In this document: one piece after another, positions 23,001 to 35,000 of the stretch
Numbering within the stretch: position 1 is the first letter of the stretch
How the letters are laid out: each line of letters starts with the position of its first letter
Assembly (NCBI GenBank): GCA_009760885.1
Contig: CM019692.1
Location: 59,199,926-59,263,925 of the forward strand
Origin: Achatina immaculata
Taxonomy: Eukaryota; Mollusca; Gastropoda; Stylommatophora; Achatinidae
DNA length: 64,000 nucleotides
Direction of reading: 5' to 3'
Program-made: the position numbers and the translations under genes
Notes under the pieces: model-generated
The model's input: only the letters and a program-made list of their open reading frames with translations
What the model was told of the DNA's origin: nothing
Databases searched by the model: none

Positions 23001-26000
23001 ACGTATACACTGGTACATTCATATACATATATTCACACATGCATAGACAATGCTTGCTGACAAGCCTGTTGAGATGCACAAGAGATCGAGGGTTATGAAA
23101 GAATATGATATCCTACACATGACCTTGAGTGACAGAGAGAGTCACTTGTGACTTCTGTGTTCTCTATACCAGAGAAGTTATTATTTTATGAAAGGTTAAT
23201 TGGTAAATATCATGGACACAGAGAAGAACAAATATATTCATACTATAAGAACTTAATGTTGAAGAAGGCTGACTAGTAAGGAAGGTTAAAAAACTTAAAT
23301 ATTTTAGACACATTAAATGTCATGATAATCTAGAGAAGGCCATCTTGGAAGGATACATAATGGAAAAAGAAATAGAGGAAGACCAAGGCAAAGATGGCTG
23401 CAAGACATCGTTGAAGATCTGAAAATGGATCCATCAGCAGCGGGGAATCTTGCTTACAACTGAGAGGCCTACAGGAGAGCTGTCAGGGAGGCAAAGTTCC
23501 ACAAGGGACATTCAAATGACTGACTGACTGAGTTGACTAAATCATATCAATCCATGCATGCCATCTCAACTCATACTACTTATTTACTTTTCTAAGTATG
23601 GCTCATTGCAAATGTTAGTATTTTCACATTAAATCTTTCCATGCCAGGCGTCAATTTTTTTTATGCTTCTGATACCCCCGTTGCTTACCAAGCGTCAATT
23701 TTTTTACGCTTGGTTTGTTTCAATAAAACAACTGGTGTAACATTTAGATTGTACATATTTCGTCCGCGTTTCCTGTGACACTTTTCAAAATGGTGAAAGA
23801 GTCCTTAGATACGAGCAATGCTGAGCAAGAAAAAGGATGAGAAACATGGAAATTTTTCAATTTTTGATGATGTAGATAGGGGTATGGACATGGCCTGTGA
23901 CCATCCTGCTGCTCTTGAATGTATCCCAAGTAGATTTAGACATATTTAGACAACTGGAGAAGTAGTTAGGAGGTTATTTCAGACATTAATTTTGCGAGAA
24001 TGCAACACAGAATCACAATACGAGATCGACAAGTAGATCTAGACATCTCAGATGGTAAGTAGTGCATATCTAGACCTAGCCGATGGTGAGCTGGGCACAA
24101 TCATTGTCTAAAAACATCACATTACTTCTTTTTTCCTAAAAAACTCTGCGTTTATGAAATTTTCATACACTTAGTTATACTTTGAAACATAATAAGTATA
24201 TGGAAGTACATGGAAATACTGTTTTCCATTCCATTTTATAACTATACCCACTTACAGACCAAGATCCGCGCTTTTATTCTGGCACTCCACTACATGTCCA
24301 TGTTTCTTCCTGTGGCACGGAAAGAGTTAATATACTGTTTTATTTGACACACTGACAGTCATTTGTTCATTTGTACAAAATATCCACGTGTTTATAATAC
24401 TTTGCTTTCAAGCAAATATTCTAAATTCCCTGAGGTTAGCATCTAATATTAAGTAGGAGACCAGGGGAAATGCAAAGAATAAACACAATGAAAACAAATC
24501 TTAGTATATGTTGAGAGTTGAAAATAGCTCTTTGCACAGTAGGTAGCCACTTAATTCATGATCATACACCTGTTCCACAATCCACTTTTCCTCTTCACAT
24601 AAACAATATAAATTGAATTTGATTTTATCCACACTGTTATTTGTGTGATTTCACATTATCTGATTTGGTCTAGTAGAGCCTTGCACAAAGGGCAACATAG
24701 TCATTCAGATTCTGTTGACAACCTTCTGGAAAAGGCAGGAACAGATATCAGTCCAGGTCAAGAAAGTCTTTCAAGAGTCACACTTCCCAATAACCAGGTA
24801 TGGCACATGCACGTTGTTTGTTTTCTTTATGTTACTGAAGTTCCTGACAGCTGGTAGAACAGTGAGAAGAACTATGTGTTGCTGAGGCTTACCTTACAGC
24901 CTGAAGCAAACCAAACAAAGAAAGCCATCATCACAATATTTTTTTGGAGAAGCATTAGTCAAGCCTAGTTTTAGCATTTGCAACATTTTTAAAATTATGG
25001 ATTTCCAGCTACAGAGCAAAGAAATATTTCTGTAGTTATTTTATTATTAATTTTTTATTATTTTTTGTTGTTGTTTTTTTAAAAATCCATTTAACTCTTT
25101 TAATCCTGAATTGAGGTTCATGCTGTACCTGAATAAGTTTCGTTGAGATAGTTGGCATTCGAGTAAATGTCAGTGAATGTTATCATCAGCAGCTGTGTCT
25201 CCACTTGTCAAACACTTCCCTAAACACTTTGATCTTTACTTTTTAAAAATTTTCTTATTTTTTTCTTTTTTTTTTAAATTTAATTTATTTTTAAAGCTTT
25301 GAGTTTTCCTTTTTATTTCATGTGTATATTTTTTCAGAACCTACATATCTACATATAAACTGTTAATACAGTTAGATGTAGATAAATATATCTCCTTTCC
25401 TTCTACCTGAAACATATTCCAGACTTTGAGCTTCCCAAAGGGAATCTATTTTTACAAAACTGTTTTCATTCCTGTACTGCTGTTTACAGTTCTTCATAAT
25501 TATTATTAATTTTTATCTCATGCTATTTCCAACCTATTGATCACAAAATTTAGATTACATTTTATCGCTTTTCCTCTCTCATTTCCATCCACATACTCCG
25601 CCATCTGTCCACTTTTTACAGACTAAAAGAGGTTATAGCCCAAGCCATCATTTTTTTCAATCAGTTGGTGGTGGGTCATTAAGCAGTCCCCATATCCCAT
25701 CTGTTTTCAGTGTTACAACTTTCAGACAATGCTCATTGGGGTGGACAGGGGGACCAGTGTCCAGGACCTCCTAGAGATGACCTGTAGTAAAAGACAGCTT
25801 AATCCAAGAGACCATTATGTGCGAATCAAACCCCTAGGATCCACAGACAATACTTTTGTGATACCAGACAAACATGAAAATATTAAGAAGCTGGTGAGTA
25901 CAGTAATACTGAATTTCTTAATTTTTTCTTAGGAATAATGTGCATGAAAGGTTAGTTTACCACTGTTATTCAAGCTGAGTTTCTGTTTCCTTTGTAAGGT

Positions 26001-29000
26001 TCTAAGATGTCTGGTAGAGTCTTTATTTTTTAAAATATTATTTACATTTAAAAAAAAATATTCAGCCTCATTGGACTTGTTCAATTTGATTTGTTCAATT
26101 TATTTTCTACTTCAGATTATATACTACTTTCTCCTTACTTCACTGACACCACCCATGTGTACATCATAATTTTTGTTTATTGACCTTAAGACACCTAATA
26201 TAAGTGTGTAGGATACCAGTTTCACATTGTTGTTTTATTATTATTGCTATTATTATTATGATTATTAACGTGCCATTATCTTGCATCCTTCCTGTGCCAT
26301 TAAATGTCACATAAGGTTCGCATGGTAGTTTGCCAAGATTTCCTGTTTTTGGCAAGCTTTTCAAGCTCATCAATGGATGTTATTCCCACTAAACTGGCCT
26401 CTCTTAACAATGTTCTCTTTAGAGTTTCACATGGTAGACCTCTTTTTCTTCAGCCTTTTGTGTTCCACTTGATAGCTTGTTTTGGGATTCTATAGTTGTT
26501 TCTTCTCATCACATGACTGACAAATGTCCATCTTCTTTTTCTGATCACCTATGAGACAGGTTGTTGTTTGCACATCTGTCTTATCTTTGCACTGTTCTTG
26601 AATTTGTTCCACTTTATACGAGTATTTTCCTTAGGCATTTGTTTTCAAGAGTCTAATTTCTTGTCTATTTCTTTAGTTGTTTTCCAGCTTTCGCATGCAT
26701 AAATGAGGGTGGATATTACATTTGAATTGAATAATCTTAACTTCGTTTTTGTGCTTATAACTTTTGAATGCCATATGTTCTCAAGATTCTTGAAGGTCAG
26801 TGCTGCTTTTGCAATTCTAATTCTAACTTCCTTTCTAGTGTCACCATCTTAGTCTATGTAGCTGCCGAGATATGCAAAATGGTTTACTTCTTCAACAGCT
26901 GTTTCTTTTATGTATATTTTTCCTTCATGGTTAATGAGAAGTTCATTATTTTTGTTCTTTCCTTGTTAATCTCAAGTTAATCTCAGTAATGTGCAGTTGT
27001 AGTTAACAATAATTAAAGCAGGGGCCTTTTGCAAAGAAGTTCAGAAGGTGAATCTAACTTTTTTTTTTTTTTTTAAATCTTCAAAAACATTTCCTCAAAA
27101 GTAATTTTAAAACTCATTGATAATTTCTTGTCACCAGAAATATTTTTGACAAGTTACTGCTCTGTTTGCATCCTCCAGTTATTCTTTCATAACAGTATCA
27201 ACTTAACATTAGGTCACAGTCTTCTTTCATGTTTTTAATGGAATAAGATATGCTTGTGTTGAAAAACAAACAGGATCAAGAACATAGCATCTGCTTATCC
27301 TCCTCAGCGTTACGATGCCATTGAAGTATGCCAGAAAAGTATCTTTCAAATGGAGCTGACAAAGCCAACAAAAGATGGCATGTTTGGATTTGCTGTTGAG
27401 GCTGAGTTGGCAGAAGATTTTGATAGAGATGATGAACTCCGAGTGTATGTTTGTGATGTGACCAAGGACAGTGTAGCTGATAAGCGAGGTAGGTTTTCGT
27501 TTACAGTCTTCAGCAGTATGTTGATTACAGAGGTCAGGTCATGTAGAAGCAATGGAAGAGATTTGCATGTATGTAGGAGATGGAAGGGGCAAGATCAAGG
27601 AGCAGACCAAGCAAAGATAGAGACACTATATAGAAGAAGGTCTGAGAGAACCTAGAGTTAACAACTTCATAGAGACGTCAAGGAGCAGAGATTAACTCTT
27701 TCACTTCAAAACAGCACTGGCAGTGCTGGTAGATCTTGCACACTTACATGAATCAAATCTCAGAGTGTCACTTAGACAAAGTCTAAATAAAATTAAGAGT
27801 AGCACATTTCTAACCCAACCCATATTTTTAAATTATAGAGAAGTAACCTTCCCGAAAAGTCCAGGAAGAGATTAATGGACACAGATTAAAATCTGCAGCA
27901 TGTAGCTAAAGACTTGTAGAAGAAAGAGAGAGAGAGTAGTTTGCAATTCTTACCCAGTAATAGGTTTATAAACATCTTCATTCATATTTAAAATGTAACT
28001 GACTTGTTATTAAGTTTATAGTCCGGTCTGTTTTTCTTTAACCTATATCTGTTCTCTTCTTTCACAGTTTTTTTAAAAATCCCTTTACTCACTTTTTTGT
28101 ATTGCTCTCATATGTATATTTAAAATTCTTTTTTCTTCTGTCCCTATAATAGTACAGTAACTCTCATTTTATAACATCAGTTTATACCTTTACCTGGCTT
28201 GTGTTGCTCTAAAAAAAAACATTTTAAATCTTTAAGAACAAAGCCCAAAAAAATCTTGCATTTGTATGCTTGAAACAAAAGTCAAGGGGAACCATAATGA
28301 AAGCAGGACAGAGAAATCCAGTGTTTTATAATCTTACCATGATCTTTACAATGATCAGACATCACCTGTAGTGGTCCTTTAGAAAAAGAAAGACAGCTAT
28401 ATTGACTGAAAACACCAAAGACCACATAAAATAGAAAAGCATAATTACCAGCACCTATGGCATGATGCTTAATGAATAAGTTATCATAGTGCAATCAGTC
28501 TGATATAGGAACAATCCATGACAGTGGATTATGAGATAAGTTATTAGACACAAGGATGCATAAACTAGGAAAAAAAAGTAGGAACAGCTTTACTATTTAA
28601 CGATTACAAAGTTGTGATGTTTCGGCGCGAGCCATCATCAAACAAAAAACAAACATGACAAAGAATCAGAGAGAGGAGACAAAGTATAGATTCACATGAA
28701 TTTTATGTAATTTTATTTAATTTAGATAATAAAAAATGAAAAAAATTAATGACTTATCTGAGGTCTTGGAACCTTACTGAATTACAATTGTTTGTATGTC
28801 GTGGAGCATAAACATAATGCAACCGTTAGTTTGGAAACAACGCATTCGTTCTGAAAGGTGCAAAATTGTGCATGATTGAGTGTAGAAAATGTTAAGAGAC
28901 AAGGGATGCGTATAGAAGGAGTAGGCAGTGCTTTGTGTATGATTGTATACCTATACACTAATTATTGTATGTTAGACACAAGGACCGCTGTAAACTATTT

Positions 29001-32000
29001 ACTTGTATTTACATATGCTATTTATGTAAATTTGACCAACATGATAAATCATCCTTTATTTCATGGAAATTTTACCCATTGTAAAATGAACTATCAGTTA
29101 TTACCATTGTTTTTGTTAATGTCATACTTTTTTTAAACACAAGTTCTCATTTTTTATGTTTTAAATTTTAACATTTAAAATTGTACTTTTAAACAGGTTT
29201 GATTGTTGGAGATGAGATCATGGTTATAAATGGAAAAATTGTTTCTGAGCTGGATATGGTTTACATTGAGACACTCCTGCATGAATCACGGACGCTGTTC
29301 TTGACCGTTCGTAGTATGCGTACACAGCCACCTCGTTCAGACTTCATTCACAGTCGTACAGATTCTTACATTGACAACATGGTTGTTCCACCTCCTCCAG
29401 CCCAGTCCAGGCTGTCTGATAAATCAATTGGAAGTTTAATAGTCCCTGCACCTACACCTGATATTTGTATGTTGTGTTTCTTTCCACTGCCTCATAGCAT
29501 TATTTTGTATATTTTATTTCTATATTTGTTCACATTGAGACAAAAGTAGTCCAGATTATGTTTATGTTTGTGCCAATGTGTATGCTGTCAGGAGCAAGAA
29601 GTAGAATGAACTGACATAAAAAAAAATGTCGCAGCACTGGGGAGTTTCATTATTTGACATCAAACTAGAAACAAACGAATAAGTTGTTACACTAGTGTGG
29701 TGGTTATTGCATTTGCCTACCAACCAAAAGCTACTGGTGTGAATTCGGTGGAATCTTTTTCAGACTAGATGTCATGGAGATCTCCATCCTCAGTTTTTGG
29801 TGCCCAAGTTGTCCATAAAAAAAAAAACCAAAAGGCAGTGAAGACAGGTGCTGTCCTCCCTACCTGACAGTGATGTGGCCAACAAATGTGAAGATGTAGC
29901 ACCTAACACTCTTGTGACAGGACATTTACAGAAGGAAGAAAGATCATAATATATGAGGGAATAAGATGTAATTTATCCCTATCTCTGAATGTGGGAGAAA
30001 TTATTGTGAGATGTAAGGATAATGTTTTTGGAAGAGAGAGAGAGAGAGAGGAGAGAGAGAGTACAAGAAACTGGAGAAAGAATGAGAATGATCATAAAAT
30101 ATGAGAGTACATAGTGAGTACATGTATGACAAGATGTAGGAGAAAAGAAAAGAGTATGACAGTGTGTGGAAGAAGACTAGGGAGTACATGATAACAGAAA
30201 ATGTAGAGAAGAAAAGAAATTAAAGGTGTGAAAAAACACTTTTAAAAGTATGTATCGTTCTGAATTTTTAGTGAAAAACCTAATCATTGATATGTAAATC
30301 ATCAGACTGTGGGGTAATTCTCTTGGGAGTGTGTTTTCAAGAATTTTTATTCTGCCTCTAATGTTGTGAAGGATGTATACTGTGTCCTTTGCTTTTTGGA
30401 ATTACAATAGACTTCATAATGAAAAAATGCTGCACAGGTAACACGGGTATTGATTGGGTACATGGGACCCAACTAGAAGATCTTGATTTTGCTGATGACA
30501 TAACTCTTATCAGTAGCAATGTGAATTCCATGCAAGAAAAAACAGATATCCTGTTTTCACTGGCTAGCAAAATAGGACTTGAAATTAACAAGGAAAAAAA
30601 CAACAATGAAACTTTCCATTAATTAAAATATAAAAATACACGTAGAAGAGACAGATGTTGAAGAAGTCAATCAATTTGCATACCTTGGCAGCTACATAGA
30701 CCAGGACAGTGACACCAGAAAGAAAGTTAGAATTAGAATTACAAAAGCAGCGTCGATCTTCAAGAATCTTGAGAACATATGGCATTCAAAAGTTATAAGC
30801 ACAAAAACCAAGTTAAGACTATTCAATTCAAATGTAATATCCACCCTCATTTATGCATGTGGAAGTTGGAAAACAACTAAAGAAATAGACAATAAATTAG
30901 ACTCTTTTAAAAACAAATGCCTAAGGAAAATACTCGGCATCAAGTGGAACAAATTCAAGAACAATGCAGAGATAAGACAGATGACTGAACAAAAACCAGT
31001 CTCATAGGTGATCAGGAAAAGGAGATGGACATATGTTGGTCACATGATGAGAAGAAACGGTCAGAGAATCCCAAAACAAGGTATCAAGTCGAACACAACA
31101 GGCTGAAGAAAATGAGGCAGACCGCGTGGAACTCTAAAGAGGACATTGTTAATTGTTAAAAGAGGGCAAATTAATAGGCATACAATCCCCTGATGCGATT
31201 GAAAAGCTCGCCGAAAACAGGAAAAATTGGCGAACTAGCTTGCGACCCCTATGTGACATTTAACGGCACGGGAAGGATATAAGATAAGAATGTTGTGAAG
31301 AATTAGAAGTTGGTGTTTTTTTTTTCTTTCTTTAATTTAAAACTAAGAATTTCTTGTGACTGGAGAGATCCATTAAATAATAGCTCTTTCTCTTAGTAGG
31401 AAGGTATGGGTGAGTCACAGGTGGGGGTGAGTCACAGTAATTATCATCAGCTTCACAGGTCCATGAACAGGTTTTGACACCACTGCTATATAGCAATGTC
31501 TCTGAGAACTGACTAACTCTTAAGTTTTCTCACTTAGGGTGCTGAGGAAGTGACAGCCATATGTCAAAGGGATATGTTAAATGTATCATCAGAAGATGGA
31601 ACCATAACAAACAAACCACTCTCGGATGCACAGAGGATGAGGAAAGCCATAATGGAACTTGTAGAAACAGAGAGAGCTTATGTTAAGGTAACTCATAAAT
31701 TCACTCATTTCTGTCGAAATTTTAAAACTGCTTTTTAAAAAAGTAGGAACAACTTTATTAATTAATGAGAACACAGTTTTAGCATTTCAGTTTGCACTTT
31801 AATCATGCAAAAACATACAGGACAAAGAAATAGAGAAAGAATTTAAAATATAAATTCACATGAGTGCTATACAACTTCGTAATATGTTGAATGGCAATAT
31901 TACAATGCCATAAAAATTTGAGGTTATGAAATACCAGAGATTAGATATGGTAATGACACAGTATTACTGTCCACAACACAAAAAGGAAAGGAAAAGTAAT

Positions 32001-35000
32001 TATGTCAGTCCATAAGAATAGTGAAGAGCAAAACCTCTATCTTAATGTGAAGAAAACTAAATTGATAACAACTGACAAAACAAATAAGGCAGAAGAAATA
32101 TATATCAATGAGGAAAAATTGGAAGAAGTGGAGACTTTTGAATATCTTGGATCAGTACTAACTAATAACTTATATACAATGAGGGAAATTAAAAAGGAGG
32201 ACATTTGTTGCTCTTCAGAAAGTAAAACAGTTAAATAAGTTGTGGAGAGGAACAGACAGAACTACAAAAACAAGATTTTTAAGGGCATCATCTTTCCCAT
32301 GCAACATATGCCTGTGAGACCTGGACATTTAACAAAACAGCTGAGAAACATACAAGGTCTGACAATTAAGTAATGAGACTGATTACATAAAAAATAAAAT
32401 AAACAACAGTTGAAGATATAACCTGTATTTTATTCAAAGTAAGCCCCTCGTGCATTGATACAGCGAGTGGCATTATCTAACAAACACTGGAACAACCTCT
32501 GCAGTTCTTCTGTTGGTATGGCCTTTAAACTTGATGTTACAGCCCTTTGGATGTCATCAGTATCATCAAAGAAGCGTCCTTTCAATGATAACTTTAATTT
32601 TGGGAATAGAAAATAATCGCAGGGAGACGAATCTGGGGATAGGGTGGATAGTTGAAAGACAACACACACTTGTTTTTGGCCCAAAAATTCCTGTACAACT
32701 ACCGCCTGGTGAGCAGTGAATTATCATGAAGAAGGAAAAAACTGCCAGGTGTTGAATACTCAGGTCGGACTCGGAGAATCCTTTTCAATAGGTGTTTCAA
32801 AGTGCTTAAATAAACTTTGGCAGTGACAGTCTGTCCCTTTGGAATACACTCTTTGTGAATAACTAACATAGAAGCACACCAACATTGTCTTCACTTTCGA
32901 CTTTTGAAGACAAATTTTTGTGCCTTTTGGTGATAATGATGACTTCCACTGAGCACTTTGGTGTTTAGTTGTGGGATCATAGTGGAAAATCCATGTTTCA
33001 TCCTCTACAACAATCAAATTTAAGAAATGTTTATTTCTGCAACACGTTTTGATTATGTCTTTTGCATACTCAACATGCTGATGTTTTTGGTCATCAGACA
33101 ACAAATGTGGTAGAAACCGGCAAGCAACTTTCTTCTTGCCCAAATCTTCCACTAAAACTTTATGAATGATCTCTTGGCTAACACCAAATTCATCTGCCAT
33201 CATCCTTACAGTCAAACAGTGATCTTCTTGTATCTGTTCTCTGACTTTTGCAACAAGTTCCTCATTACGAACAGAAATTGGGTGTCCATGTCTAGTTGCA
33301 TTTGTAATCGTTTCCACACCACTTTTGAATCGTGAATACCATCTGAAAATCTGTGAATGAATAAACAGTTATCCCCGTAGACTTGTCACATCAATTCAGC
33401 TGTCTCATTGGCACTTTTTCTGAGTTTTAAACAGAATATAATGTAATGTTAGGTTTTTGCTCCATGCTGATTACGTAACAATGCACCTCTGACTAGGTCA
33501 GCAAAATGGTGGCTTGTTTGAATATAAATGCTACAGAAGAGCTCTTCAAATATCATGGACACAAAAAAGAACAAATACATCCATACTACAAGAATTTAAT
33601 ATTGAAGAAGGTTGGCTAGTAAAGAGAATTAAACAGGGAAAACTTAAATATTTTGGACACATTAAACATCATGAAAATTTAGAGAAGACCGTCTTGGAAG
33701 GGTACATAATAGGAAAAAGAAAGAGAGGAAGATCTAGGCGAAGATGATTGCGAGACATCATTGATAATCTGCAGGTGGATGAATCAGCACTAGGGCATCT
33801 TGCTTACAACCGAGAGGCCTACTGGAGAGCTGTTAGGGAGGCAAAGTTCCGCTGGGGACATGCAAATGGCTGACTGACTGACTGGTGTACAACAAATAGG
33901 GATGGAAAAAAAAAATAGAATAAATGAAGCACTTATCAGTGACTTGGGAGAAGCTGCATCCAGGACTGCATGTGGTGGTTTTCTGTCAGTATTTGAATAT
34001 TCTTAAATGACTTCCTTTATTTTAAACTTAGTAACAGATACATAAGGTATGTCAGTGTAAATGTTAACACTTTTACTGGAGAAGTAATAGATTTTTTTTA
34101 CAAAGATGATATGGGGGGGGGGGGGGAGTGTAGGGGCGCAGAAGAGAAAAATCTAGTAAAATAAAACCCCACAAATTACAACTCAGTAAAAGTCAACTGA
34201 TGATTAAATATTTATATACTTCTACCTGATGTTACTGTACTGAAGAAACACTGCTCCATGCTATGGCAGTGTATAGAAGATACTGTGGTCAGATACTGGT
34301 TTCAGAACGCCGTTGCAAAAAGCGGTCGCATAACAACGGCATTCTGAAAAGTGTTTTACGAGTTTTACCTTGCGTTCTTCCAAGACTTAAGATAAGTTCC
34401 ATTTTTCATTCATTTTTTCATTATTTTTTTACATAAATGTCATGTGAATCTATACTTTGTCTCCTCTGTCTGATTCTTTGTCCTGTTTATATTTGTATGA
34501 AGAAGGCTAGCTCCGAAACGTCACATCATTGTAAATGTTAAGTAATGAAGCTGTTCCTACTTTTTTCCTAGTTTATGCATTTTAGTATCACAGCTTTACT
34601 GCAGTGCCTAGTGTATAGTTGTATACTTATTCACTAATTATTGTGTCTTACTGATTCCTGTGCACATGGTTTTTATCACATATTAGAAATAATGTGAGAT
34701 TAGCATCACATTATGTACTCTGTCAAGCTGAAAGTCTTAAACTTCTGAGAATATATGATTACTGCTGAGTGTTTTAACTTCAGAACATGGTCTGTCAATC
34801 TGTTGTTTAAAAAGGGGCAAGTCTTTTGTCTTCAATGCCAGTAGAAAACATTTAATCACTAATATTTCAATATTTTTAGAGATCTTTTAATCATAAAGGC
34901 CTTGACAATTTCTTTGTCTGAGGAGATTTCATTTGTGTATCATCTTTAGACTACATTTCAGAGAATGAGAAACACATCCAACACATCCTTATCAATGAAT

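Noticed and set aside
31430..31505. Micro-exon between PDZ and DH
   Set aside because: AG/GT pairs exist near the repeated gtgagtcacag, but each candidate gives a stop or the wrong phase.
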